Source: Omnitrophica bacterium RIFCSPLOWO2_12_FULL_50_11 (lineage in GTDB: Bacteria > Omnitrophota > Omnitrophia > Omnitrophales > Danuiimicrobiaceae). Taken from it: a stretch of DNA of 47,272 nt. Both the position numbers and the translations under genes were made by a program. The notes under the pieces were generated by a model. It was not told where the DNA came from and did not search any database. It was given only the letters and a program-made list of their open reading frames with translations. Below are positions 35,301 to 43,018 of this stretch, piece by piece (within the stretch, counting starts at the first letter, position 1; every line of letters begins with the position of its first letter). The stretch lies in contig MHFT01000104.1 of NCBI GenBank assembly GCA_001804315.1, positions 1 to 47,272 of the forward strand, in the 5' to 3' direction.

Positions 35301-35902
35301 GGACGCTTCGTATTGATTCTCGGGTATTGATTCGGATACACCCTGACGGTCCCGCCACCGTCTGCAAGATTCGTCGTGATGAGGTACGCAACGTACAAAC
35401 TGGATTTTGCGGACAGGTCGAGTCCGACGGAAACCCAATCCTTCAATTCCTGAAACGTAGCGGGTTCCATGACCGGCATGTGAAGATGTTTTGCAAGGAA
35501 CCGCGAATCGCTTGGAACCTGCGTGCTTTCGGACCAAGGATCATCGCCGATCACAACGAGGGCACCTCCTCGATGAGAAGACTTTGATAAATTCCCTAAA
35601 GCAAGTCCGTCGCTCGCCACATGCGCTCCCACACTCTTCATGGCAGCGATCGCTTTGATATCTTCCATCTGAGAGCCGTTCAAACGCGCGGCACTCAGTG
35701 CTTCGTTGTTCGCAACCTGAAGCACAATACCCTTTTCTTTGAGTAAGTCTCTCACGCTGCGCGCCACATTGAAGAAATCAGCGATGGGAGAACCCGGATA
35801 GCCGGTGAGGAGACTCACTCCGCTTTCTAGTGCCCCCTTTAAAAGAAGCTCCATGCCCGTGTAAACCTGAATACCGCGTTCCTGCACAAAGCGTGGGTCC
35901 AT
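32324..35902 (-). CDS. Fused indolepyruvate ferredoxin oxidoreductase (alpha-gamma fusion)
   Basis: 1,192 residues. The N-terminal third is the pyrimidine-binding IorA-like part. The TPP domain follows (FHGDTGCYTMLMFEP, GMGLGGGTGAGIDP, FIILDNGTTAMTGHQPTP). A ferredoxin-like group lies around residues 645-690 (CEYCLECTKATGCPG, CKSDGACTKVHAC). Then comes the IorB/gamma domain (GVGGMGIGVVTAILVQAG, LAIRNGGVYSHIFF) and a long C-terminal DUF6537-type region (KRYRIDPNRGDRVTYR). It oxidatively decarboxylates aryl-pyruvates, or acts in reverse, with ferredoxin and CoA. This single-chain form is known from several Proteobacteria and deep lineages. Confidence 0.9.
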   Translation of the reverse strand: MDPRFVQERGIQVYTGMELLLKGALESGVSLLTGYPGSPIADFFNVARSVRDLLKEKGIVLQVANNEALSAARLNGSQMEDIKAIAAMKSVGAHVASDGLALGNLSKSSHRGGALVVIGDDPWSESTQVPSDSRFLAKHLHMPVMEPATFQELKDWVSVGLDLSAKSSLYVAYLITTNLADGGGTVRVYPNQYPRINTKRPVEIDTQSIPVEETVVLSPRTAAREEGLADRYQALIRFSQLHEVNQMLYKSSRAKIGFITSGLAYSYLEHALRELGLQGQFSILKLGITYPLDEELVLQFCDGLEEVFVIEEKRDFLESQIRTIITRAYQEGKSKRFVPLWGKRFPNGCQGIPSTRGLNPSLLIERLVPLFKERCLGSSDLNLEVLERELALIRETGTLDVSLAQRTPTFCPGCPHRDSSSVLLEVKRKFRDATYMSKRHRREPVDLVFHGDTGCYTMLMFEPNSELMHNYSGMGLGGGTGAGIDPFITNKQAVFMGDSTFFHSGMIAISDAIKHNQDITFIILDNGTTAMTGHQPTPAQELDLMGNPTVVQKIEEIIRGMAQGAGIPVERINPAYREAYRNLIEDTLLKDGVKVIIADKECGITYDRKVQREEKKVIRERGFLPKKRYINITPEVCEYCLECTKATGCPGLTVQKTHYGPKLVTDLSWCKSDGACTKVHACPSFEEIVLERSRPPDKSFADVRGESLAKPEVPSFEGTWSAYIAGVGGMGIGVVTAILVQAGMKQGYQVCFADKKGLAIRNGGVYSHIFFSKDGRPISPITPYGKANLLIGLDLLEAARSVDPKVNLRVASPRWTTAVVNTHKTPTVTMLLGKEDVKLEDLEDLIRRVSQPGCYFSADLSEVAERYFQNKVFVNLVMLGITYQRGMLPIHLEHLLWAIEKSVPKDAIKENMDAFHLGRLYVQNPGRVSIGEADTYESVLAEKEEILAHKGWRGKPLSRAYRNFVVRTVAALQMDDETNMHLALRIYDLIQYENLSYARSYARLVREVKRVDRSDYGFQATQAVIHLLYKVMAIKDEVFVAHLLTSVEKRKRDFKRYRIDPNRGDRVTYRHMTRPEFVLFGCRIRFDMVTRDWQLNVMKRMKFLRRLLPGWHAREKAFRDWYIELVKNFHYEDRDSYDSYVEALRVPDAVNGYRDVRYPKMEAARQKAEQLLSSLSLEAHVAGSQRLDHLRR

Positions 35903-35909
35903 ATCTTAG

Positions 35910-36776
35910 TTAAGCCGGGAAATCAAACTTCTCTCGTAAGGTTCCAAAGTACGTGCGCTTTGAACTTTTCACGAGCTTGAAACGATTCTCCGATCGAGTC
36001 ACCTCAACCGTGGACTGCTCGTCAATTTGCGCGTCCATTTGCCCATCGGCCGTGAGCAGTGCCTTTTCCTGATTGCCTGCACATTTGATTTGGATTCGAA
36101 TGGACTCTCGTCCGGGAACGACAAGCGGCCGAAGTGCTGACGCATGAGGACAAATTGGCGTGATCACGATACTGTCTAATGACGGATGAACGATGGGTCC
36201 CCCAGCAGAAAGTGAATAGGCTGTTGAGCCGGTCGGCGTTGCGCAGATCACACCGTCCCCAAAAAAACGGGTGGCACACTCACCGCCTACGTCGATTTTG
36301 ATCGTCATGTAACGCGTCAGTCCCTCACGGTTAATCACAATGTCATTGAGAGCCTGAAATCTTTGCTCCGACCTTTTCTTGCCCTCTCCAAACGACCAAA
36401 CGCGCGCACTTAAAAGCATCCGTTCCTCCACGTCAATTTCACCCGCGAAAATCAACTTCAACTCCTCATAAAGTTCCTCGCTTCGCACCTCGGTCAAAAA
36501 TCCGAGACCCCCTAGATTCACTCCGAGCACCGGAACCTGACGGTCGATCATCCTGCCTGCCAAATGCAGAATCGTTCCGTCCCCACCAAGGCAGACAAAG
36601 AGATCCGCATGGGGAACCGTTTTTTCAAGCGGCGTTTCGATCGAATCAAACACCTCGACATTGCGTTTGCGAAGCCACTCGAGCAGCTCCTCGCGCACCT
36701 GATTCGCATTCGGCTTTCGCGAATTCGTAATAATTCCAATCCGATGGATCGAGGTCGTGGTCATCGACTGGGTCAC
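35910..36776 (-). CDS. nadK: NAD kinase
   Basis: 288 residues, normal for NadK. It makes NADP from NAD and ATP. Signatures are LFVCLGGDGTILHLAG, GVNLGGLGFLTEV, GDGVICATPTGSTAYSLSAG and SIVITPICPHALR-like SIVITPICPHASALR. It overlaps the dxs stop by four bases (ATGA) and precedes the IOR gene by seven. Confidence 0.95.
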   Translation of the reverse strand: MTQSMTTTSIHRIGIITNSRKPNANQVREELLEWLRKRNVEVFDSIETPLEKTVPHADLFVCLGGDGTILHLAGRMIDRQVPVLGVNLGGLGFLTEVRSEELYEELKLIFAGEIDVEERMLLSARVWSFGEGKKRSEQRFQALNDIVINREGLTRYMTIKIDVGGECATRFFGDGVICATPTGSTAYSLSAGGPIVHPSLDSIVITPICPHASALRPLVVPGRESIRIQIKCAGNQEKALLTADGQMDAQIDEQSTVEVTRSENRFKLVKSSKRTYFGTLREKFDFPA

Positions 36777-38671
36777 GTCGTCTGGTGATGCAGCTGCGTT
36801 TCGTGCTTGAGCGTTTGGTGAATCGTCTGCGCGATTTTTTCGCCAGAGAGACCATTCGCTTCCAACAACTTCTCACGCGAGCCATGTTCAATAAACTCAT
36901 CCGGAAGTGCGAGGCGCCTCACGTGGCAACCTTCGACTCCCTTTCGTTCCATAAATTCAAGTACTTTCGAACCAAATCCGCCGGTGAAGACATGCTCCTC
37001 AACCGTAAACACAAATGGTGTTTTGGTCATCGCCTCTAGGATCAACCCTTCGTCAAGAGGTTGTGCAAACCGGAGGTTACAAACCATTGCTTCTACCCCG
37101 TCAGCAGCCAGCAATTCTGCTGCTTCGAGCGAAGGCGAAACCATACTTCCCAACGTGAAAATGGCAAGATCCACTCCTTCACGCAACACCTCCCCCTCGC
37201 CGATCTGAAACAGTTTCGGCGGCGTTTTCATGTCCGCTGGAATTGTCGCTCGCGGATAGCGTAGAGCAAAAATGTGCGGATAGGCAATCCCTAGTTTTAG
37301 CATGTGGTACAGTTCTACGTCATCCTTCGGTGCGGCAATCACGGTTCTCGGGATATGTCCGAGATAACTGATGTCGAAGACGCCGTTGTGTGTTGCACCG
37401 TCGGCACCCACGAGACCTGCCCGATCCAAACACAAAGTGATATTCAGACGTTGGAGCGAAACATCATGAATCAACTGATCCTGAGCCCGTTGAAGAAACG
37501 TTGAGTAAATCGCACAAACCGGTTTCATGCCTCCTTTAGCGAGTGCCCCGGCAAATGTGACGGCATGTTGTTCCGCTATGCCGACGTCAAAAAAACGATC
37601 TGGGAATTTTTTCGAGAATTCAACCAAACCAGTGCCGGAGGCCATGGCAGCTGTGATTGCGATGACCTTTTCGTCCTCCCGAGCGATTTGAAGCATCGCC
37701 TTTGTAAACGCTTCTGTGTACGTCATCGTATTTTTCTTCTTCAACTCTGAAGGATTTTCGATCTTTTCTCCTGTGATAATGTTAAACGGTGTCACCCCAT
37801 GGAATCTTTCCTCATCTTTCTCCGCAAAGTCATAACCTTTTCCCTTACGCGTGACAATATGGAGCAAGCAAAGTTGATCCAATTCCAGGACATTCTGAAT
37901 CGTTTTAACGAGCGCCATTACATTGTGTCCATCTACAGGGCCAAAGTAGCGAAATCCCAACTCCTCAAACATCAGGCCAGGGACGATCAGGTGTTTCAAG
38001 CTCTCAAGGGTGTAATCTGCCAGTTTTCTGATTCGCGGGAACCGCCGAAGTTGTCGCTCCACCTCCGCACGAATTCGATTGTACAAAGGATTCGTGATTA
38101 CCTTGTTCAAATATTTGCTGATCGCACCCACGTTCCTTGAAATAGACATCTCATTATCGTTTAAAATAATGAGCATTCGTTTTCCAAGATGGCCGGCATT
38201 ATTCAAGGCTTCATAAGCCAGCCCGCCGGTCAGTCCGCCATCGCCGATCACGACCACGATTTTTTCACTCCGGTTCCGTAAATCGCGCGCTACCGCCAGA
38301 CCTAATCCTTGGGAAATCGCCGTACACGCATGTGCGACGATAAATTGATCATGAGAACTTTCAAACGGCGACGGAAAGCCGCTCAAGCCGCCGGCTTGGC
38401 GAATCGTCGGCATTCGGTCGCGCCTGCCTGTGATCATCTTGTGGACATAGGCTTGATGGCCGACGTCCCAACAAATCTTATCTTTCGGGGAATCCAAAAC
38501 GTAATGGAGCGCGACGTTGAGTTCCACCGCACCCAGGCTCGCTCCCAAATGCCCGCCCGTCTTCGAGACAGCTTCAATTAAGGATGTACGGTATTCCTCG
38601 CACACGTTCGGCAGCTGGGATAAAGGGATTTTTTTAAGGTCTCTGGGGGAATCAATTTGTGAGATATACAT
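36773..38671 (-). CDS. dxs: 1-deoxy-D-xylulose-5-phosphate synthase
   Basis: 632 residues, full length. First enzyme of the MEP isoprenoid pathway, TPP-dependent. GHLGASLGAVELNVALHYV, WDVGHQAYVHKMITGR and VIGDGGLTGGLAYEALNNAG carry the TPP and Mg sites; FFDVGIAEQHAVTFAGALA and YSTFLQRAQDQLIHDV are typical of the pyrimidine-binding domain. It lies downstream of the polyprenyl synthase gene, in the common isoprenoid arrangement. Confidence 0.96.
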   Translation of the reverse strand: MYISQIDSPRDLKKIPLSQLPNVCEEYRTSLIEAVSKTGGHLGASLGAVELNVALHYVLDSPKDKICWDVGHQAYVHKMITGRRDRMPTIRQAGGLSGFPSPFESSHDQFIVAHACTAISQGLGLAVARDLRNRSEKIVVVIGDGGLTGGLAYEALNNAGHLGKRMLIILNDNEMSISRNVGAISKYLNKVITNPLYNRIRAEVERQLRRFPRIRKLADYTLESLKHLIVPGLMFEELGFRYFGPVDGHNVMALVKTIQNVLELDQLCLLHIVTRKGKGYDFAEKDEERFHGVTPFNIITGEKIENPSELKKKNTMTYTEAFTKAMLQIAREDEKVIAITAAMASGTGLVEFSKKFPDRFFDVGIAEQHAVTFAGALAKGGMKPVCAIYSTFLQRAQDQLIHDVSLQRLNITLCLDRAGLVGADGATHNGVFDISYLGHIPRTVIAAPKDDVELYHMLKLGIAYPHIFALRYPRATIPADMKTPPKLFQIGEGEVLREGVDLAIFTLGSMVSPSLEAAELLAADGVEAMVCNLRFAQPLDEGLILEAMTKTPFVFTVEEHVFTGGFGSKVLEFMERKGVEGCHVRRLALPDEFIEHGSREKLLEANGLSGEKIAQTIHQTLKHETQLHHQTT

Positions 38672-38695
38672 TTAGCCCATATGTTGCTGCTGTCC

Positions 38696-38771
38696 AGTCC
38701 CCCACCCCTTTTAAGTTTGGTAGTTTGAACAGCTTATTTGATGACTCATCCGAAAAGTGGTGGGGGGGACT
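38696..38771. repeat. Imperfect CCCACC...GTGGTGGG palindrome between ispA and dxs
   Basis: AGTCCCCCACCCCTTTTAAG on the left pairs with AAAAGTGGTGGGGGGGACT on the right with a few mismatches, enclosing about 40 bp. The right arm overlaps the TAG stop of the polyprenyl synthase gene. It is the most degenerate member of the palindrome family. Confidence 0.65.
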
Positions 38772-39702
38772 AGGTCGTCCGATTTCCAATCCAGTCTGCC
38801 ATTTCCAGTAACCTTTGGTTCATCTTAAAGCTACTCAGTTCTTTCTTCGCTTTCGTGATCAGATCACTGGCTTTTTCCCTCGCCTTATGTGCACTCATAA
38901 AGTGCAGGTAACCATTCCTGTCCAGTATATCATCTACGATTTGGAACGCGAATCCCAAATATTCTCCAAACTTGAGAATCCGTGTTTCGGCATCCTGATT
39001 CGCACCGCCCATAATCGCCCCAACCATACCGCTGACTCGAATCATTTGTCCTGTTTTATTGATATGAATCGCATCGAGCGTTGGCAGATTCATCTCAAGA
39101 CTTCCTGAAATCAAATCCATCGCCTGCCCGCCTACCATCCCAAAAGTCCCGGCAGCTTGAGCGAGCTCGCGCGTGAGCCGCTGTCCCTTCCTTTCATCTT
39201 GAAGCTTTCCAAGCAGATGAAATGCAAGGGTCAAAAGACCGTCTCCCGCGAGCAGCGCCATCGCCTCACCATATTTCTTGTGGCACGTCAGCTGTCCCCG
39301 TCGCCATTCATCGTTATCCATGCACGGTAAATCGTCATGAATCAATGAATAGGAATGAATCAACTCAATCGAACATGCAGGAATCAAAATCTGCTCTGAG
39401 TCTCCCCCAAACATGTCGCAAACCGCCATCGCAAGCAGTGGACGGATCCGTTTTCCGCCATCTAAAACTGAATAGCGCATCGCTTCATGGAGCACCGCCG
39501 GATTCTGGTCCGCGGGAGGTAAAACTCGATCGAGCGCGGCTTCCAGCCGAGCCATCTGCGCCTTCACGTATTGATTTAGAGAGTCTGACTTTAAGGATTT
39601 CTGGGCCAAATTGTGCACCTCACAACGTTTCCGCCATATCTGACGGGCGTGATCAGTCTCGCCTCTGCGATTACAATAATAAATTGTCGTCGGTTTGCTC
39701 AA
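38770..39702 (-). CDS. ispA: Polyprenyl (farnesyl/geranylgeranyl) diphosphate synthase
   Basis: 310 residues as the longest ORF. The first Asp-rich motif is HDDLPCMDNDEWRRG and the second is FQIVDDILD; GGKRIRPLLAMAV and GQAMDLISG are also present. The region after the second motif is shorter than usual. The listed start lies 32 bases inside xseB. The N-terminal 31 residues look non-native, and TTG 39609, with TGAGGTG five bases upstream, would give about 279 residues and a normal beginning. The product length cannot be set from sequence. Confidence 0.9.
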   Translation of the reverse strand: MSKPTTIYYCNRRGETDHARQIWRKRCEVHNLAQKSLKSDSLNQYVKAQMARLEAALDRVLPPADQNPAVLHEAMRYSVLDGGKRIRPLLAMAVCDMFGGDSEQILIPACSIELIHSYSLIHDDLPCMDNDEWRRGQLTCHKKYGEAMALLAGDGLLTLAFHLLGKLQDERKGQRLTRELAQAAGTFGMVGGQAMDLISGSLEMNLPTLDAIHINKTGQMIRVSGMVGAIMGGANQDAETRILKFGEYLGFAFQIVDDILDRNGYLHFMSAHKAREKASDLITKAKKELSSFKMNQRLLEMADWIGNRTT

Positions 39703-39979
39703 ATGATGGCTGAACCTTTTTTGGTTTTTTGGGTCCTCCTTTTCTTAGGCTGTTCTCACGATCGGCGGATTCGGGCTCAAGGGCACTGTTTAAGGTACGC
39801 GTCAACTCCTCGATTTTCGTTTGCGCCTGTTCGAGTTTTTTGCTGCAGTCCCTGGAAAGCCTTACCCCTTCTTCGTACTTTTTAAGCGCGTCCTCAAGAG
39901 GCATATTGCCGCTTTCCAAATCCTCCACAATCTTCTCAAGCCGTTCCAACGCCTTTTCAAACTTGATTTCCTGCTCCAT
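39671..39979 (-). CDS. xseB: Exodeoxyribonuclease VII small subunit
   Basis: 102 residues. The conserved core is KFEKALERLEKIVEDLESGN with LEDALKKYEEGVRLSRDC and LEQAQTKIEEL, forming the helical hairpin that binds XseA. The tail after residue 70 is basic and of low complexity (RKGGPKKPKKVQP), longer than usual. It follows xseA by two bases. Confidence 0.94.
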   Translation of the reverse strand: MEQEIKFEKALERLEKIVEDLESGNMPLEDALKKYEEGVRLSRDCSKKLEQAQTKIEELTRTLNSALEPESADRENSLRKGGPKKPKKVQPSFEQTDDNLLL

Positions 39980-39981
39980 GG

Positions 39982-41205
39982 CTACGCTCCTAGTTCCAGC
40001 ACTTTTGACTCAATCGTCCCCTTCCTCAGCCTTGTCCGGATCACCTCTCCTATTTCGGTTTGTTTCGCATCTTTCAACAAACGACCCTCCGCATCAAAAG
40101 TAAGACTGTATCCCCGCTCTAAACTTGCCAATGGACTTAACGCATTTAATTTGCCCATAAGATTTTGAAACTGCTGCCTTTTCGTTTCGACAAACCCCCT
40201 CAGATAATTTTGCAGTTGTCTTGCCAGTTCGTCGACACGCTGAGCAAGTTGCTGGAGGTAAGCTTTCGGCTGCCGAAATGCATAGCTATCCTTCAGGCGC
40301 GCCAATGCTTCGCGTTTCATGTCAAAAATAACCTTCATTTGATTCCGCATCCGCTCCCGCAGCTGGCGAAGTCGCATCTCAAGCTCGTCCCAGTGGGAAA
40401 CAACCTGTTCGGCAGCTGCTGTTGGTGTATGAGCTCGGAAGTCAGCAACGAAATCTGCAATCGTCCAGTCTACCTCATGACCCACTGCAGAAATAACGGG
40501 GATCCTGGAACGCGCAATAGCGCGCGCGACCACTTCCTCATTAAACGCCCACAAGTCTTCGAGACTCCCTCCACCCCTGCCCACAATCAAGAGATCGAGT
40601 GGTTCAAATCGACCGAACCAATCAATCGCGTCGCTGATTTCCTGTGCAGCACCGTCACCTTGAACCCGGACCGGAAGTAAGAACACATGCAAGCCGAACG
40701 TTCGCTTGCGAAAGATCTTGAGCATGTCTTGAATCGCCGCACCCGTTGGTGACGTGATGAGCCCGATTCGTCTGGGATACAAAGGAATGGGTTTCTTTCG
40801 TTCGGGAGCAAAAAGGCCTTCTTTTTCAAGCCGTTCCTTTAATTGCAAAAAGGCAAGCTGAAGCGCGCCCAGCCCTTTAGGTTCCATCCTCTGAACATAT
40901 ATCTGGTATTGGCCTCGTTTGTCGTAGACCGAAACACGGCCGATGCAAATCACCTGGAGCCCGTCCTTCAACTCAAATTTCAAATGACGATTGTCACCTG
41001 CAAAAAAGACTGCGTTGATTTGAGCCAATTCATCTTTTAAGGTGAAATAAATATGGCCAGAACTGTGGCGTTTGAAATTGGAAACTTCTCCTTCGATCCA
41101 GACCACCGAATACTTGGATTCCAAAAGAGCGCGAATTTGGCGGGTGATCTCACTGACCTTGAAGATCTTTTGCGTACCCACCTGTTCACTTGCGATCTGA
41201 TTCAC
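39982..41205 (-). CDS. xseA: Exodeoxyribonuclease VII large subunit
   Basis: 407 residues, close to typical. An OB domain at the start (IEGEVSNFKRHSSGHIYFTL) is followed by the nuclease core: RRIGLITSPTGAAIQDML, DLLIVGRGGGSLEDLWAFN, and ISAVGHEVDWTIADFVADFR with AHTPTAAAE. A long coiled coil follows and the end is SLERGYSLTFDAEG. It cleaves single-stranded DNA from both ends. Four-base overlap with the ymdB-type gene. Confidence 0.96.
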   Translation of the reverse strand: MNQIASEQVGTQKIFKVSEITRQIRALLESKYSVVWIEGEVSNFKRHSSGHIYFTLKDELAQINAVFFAGDNRHLKFELKDGLQVICIGRVSVYDKRGQYQIYVQRMEPKGLGALQLAFLQLKERLEKEGLFAPERKKPIPLYPRRIGLITSPTGAAIQDMLKIFRKRTFGLHVFLLPVRVQGDGAAQEISDAIDWFGRFEPLDLLIVGRGGGSLEDLWAFNEEVVARAIARSRIPVISAVGHEVDWTIADFVADFRAHTPTAAAEQVVSHWDELEMRLRQLRERMRNQMKVIFDMKREALARLKDSYAFRQPKAYLQQLAQRVDELARQLQNYLRGFVETKRQQFQNLMGKLNALSPLASLERGYSLTFDAEGRLLKDAKQTEIGEVIRTRLRKGTIESKVLELGA

Positions 41206-42005
41206 GGGAGCCTCTCATGAATCCGCCGAATGGCTCGGGCGCGGCCGCTTTCTGCTTCTATTTCGATCAGAGCCCCTGAAATTCTGGCGTCTTCCTCAGC
41301 CACGTCCATAGGACCTGGCATCTGAGTCCGAAACCGGTGAACGACTTGATCGATCCGGCGGCCAATCACGGATCGATAGGGCCCGCACATGCCGAGTTCC
41401 GTGATGTATGCTGTCCCTTCGGGAAGAATCGTTTCGTCTGCCGTCTGGATGTGGGTATGCGTTCCGTAAACGGCGCTCACTCGGCCATCCAGAAACCAAC
41501 CCATCGCCACTTTTTCGCTCGTTGCCTCTGCATGGAAATCCACGAGGATGATTTTCGCTTGCGAACGAATCAATGTCAAGACAGACTCCATCGTTTCAAA
41601 GGGACAGTCGAGCGCTTGGAGAAAGACGCGGCCCAGCACGTTGATGACCGCTATTTTGATTCCGTTACGGGTGGTACACAAAGCAAATCCACGTCCAGGC
41701 GTTCCTTTAGGATAATTGATCGGCCGGAGGACGTTCGGATGATTTTCGATGACAGGCAATGCCTCTTTTTTCCGAAAGACATGATCGCCGGTCGTGATGA
41801 CATCCACGCCATGAGAAAAAAGCTCTGCGGCCGTATCTTTCGTGAGCGAAGAACCGTGAGCCAGGTTTTCTCCATTGACCACCACGAAATCAACTTCGTT
41901 TTCATCTCGTAGCTTCGGAATGAGCGCACAACATGCTTTCCTTCCTGGACTTCCGACGGTATCTCCAAAAACTAAAACCTTAACCAGTTCTACCATGACG
42001 TTCAC
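41202..42005 (-). CDS. ymdB: YmdB-type (TIGR00282) metallophosphoesterase
   Basis: 267 residues from GTG 42005; ATG 41996 is an alternative. Metal-binding motifs of this calcineurin-like family are GDTVGSPGR, VVNGENLAHG, TTGDHVF, VDFHAEATSEK and YGTHTHIQTAD. Homologues hydrolyse 2',3'-cyclic nucleotides and influence biofilm formation. It overlaps the cyclo-ligase gene by four bases, within a block that continues to xseA and xseB. Confidence 0.88.
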   Translation of the reverse strand: MNVMVELVKVLVFGDTVGSPGRKACCALIPKLRDENEVDFVVVNGENLAHGSSLTKDTAAELFSHGVDVITTGDHVFRKKEALPVIENHPNVLRPINYPKGTPGRGFALCTTRNGIKIAVINVLGRVFLQALDCPFETMESVLTLIRSQAKIILVDFHAEATSEKVAMGWFLDGRVSAVYGTHTHIQTADETILPEGTAYITELGMCGPYRSVIGRRIDQVVHRFRTQMPGPMDVAEEDARISGALIEIEAESGRARAIRRIHERLP

Positions 42006-42574
42006 GCATTGGTGATCACGCGATTGACTGTTTCATCGTCTTTGGCAAACGGAATTGAATCAAACAGCTGAAAATCAAACGCGAGTCCGATCCGTTTCAC
42101 GTGAGGAAGCAACGACTTAAGAAACCGATCGTAATAACCTTCTCCCCGCCCCAGACGGTGACCCGCTCGATCAAATGCAAGGCCAGGTACGAGCACAAGA
42201 CCGAGACGGCTCACATCAAAACGATGCCTTCGATCGAGCCGCGGTTCACGAATGCCGTACGTTCCCGGGATAAGGTCCTTGTCCGGATTGCGGATTTGAA
42301 CGGCATCAATAGACCCCGTCATCCGCTGAACAACCGGAACGGCCACGCAACAACCCCTTTGAAGCACCTCCTTCACCAGCGGCAAGGTATCTACTTCTAT
42401 CTCCGTCGCCACATAAAACATGAAAGCGCGGCTGCTTGAAAATGACGGGGCTTCGCGCAACCGAGACATAATGATTTCGCTTTTCTTTTTTCGTGCAAGC
42501 TGGGATTGCTGCCTCAACTGCTCCAGCACCAACTTCCTCAGCTTCGCTTTCTTATCCTGAATCGACATGATCAC
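42002..42574 (-). CDS. 5-formyltetrahydrofolate cyclo-ligase
   Basis: 190 residues, normal size. The signature VLVPGLAFDRAGHRLGRGEG with GYYDRFL is complete, and the N-terminal KKKSEIIMSRL with FMFYVATEIEVDT fits the family. It converts 5-formyl-THF to 5,10-methenyl-THF. The gene starts about 10 bp downstream of tRNA-Arg and is the first of a block running to xseB. Confidence 0.93.
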   Translation of the reverse strand: MIMSIQDKKAKLRKLVLEQLRQQSQLARKKKSEIIMSRLREAPSFSSSRAFMFYVATEIEVDTLPLVKEVLQRGCCVAVPVVQRMTGSIDAVQIRNPDKDLIPGTYGIREPRLDRRHRFDVSRLGLVLVPGLAFDRAGHRLGRGEGYYDRFLKSLLPHVKRIGLAFDFQLFDSIPFAKDDETVNRVITNA

Positions 42575-42583
42575 TCGGATTCC

Positions 42584-42656
42584 TGCCCCTGACTGGACTC
42601 GAACCAGTCTCCCCGGCTTAGGAGTCCGGTGCTCTATCCGCCTGAGCTACAGGGGC
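42584..42656 (-). tRNA. tRNA-Arg (anticodon CCT)
   Basis: Acceptor GCCCCTG pairs with CAGGGGC plus discriminator A. The anticodon loop CTCCTAA gives CCT; the T arm ACTGG/CCAGT encloses TTCGAGT. One mismatch (A-G) closes the anticodon stem. It borders the accessory island on its 5' side. Confidence 0.93.
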
Positions 42657-42663
42657 GATAATC

Positions 42664-43018
42664 TTAAGCTGTTTCATATAAACGACTTACGATTTCATCA
42701 AATTTGTCGTTTTGCTCAACCACCGGCTTGGTGTCCATATAGGTGTCCATCAAATTCCCTATACGTTGCACTGCCGACGCTTTGTGATCGCCTGATAGAT
42801 GAGCATATCGCTGGGTCATCTGAATCGTTTTGTGTCCCAAAAGGTCCTTTATCGTCATCAGATCCACACCAGACATTGCCAGATGACTCGCAAAGGTGTG
42901 CCTTAAATCGTGGAAGCGGAACTTATGGATCTTGGCTGCTTTGAGGGCCGTTTCAAACGACTTTCGAATATTATACGGAGAGCCGTCCTTTTTGCACAAG
43001 ATATATTCGCTCTCAGGA
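42664..43018 (-). pseudogene. Tyrosine recombinase/integrase, C-terminal remnant
   Basis: About 118 residues of a phage-type integrase. The catalytic HDLRHTFASHL, LGHKTIQMTQRYAHLS and the nucleophile Tyr are present, but the first part including the first catalytic Arg is gone, cut by the end of the ISAs1-type element at 43019. The apparent ATG at 43032 lies inside the IS end. The stop is 8 bp from tRNA-Arg, so this is probably the remnant of an element that integrated at that tRNA. Confidence 0.85.
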
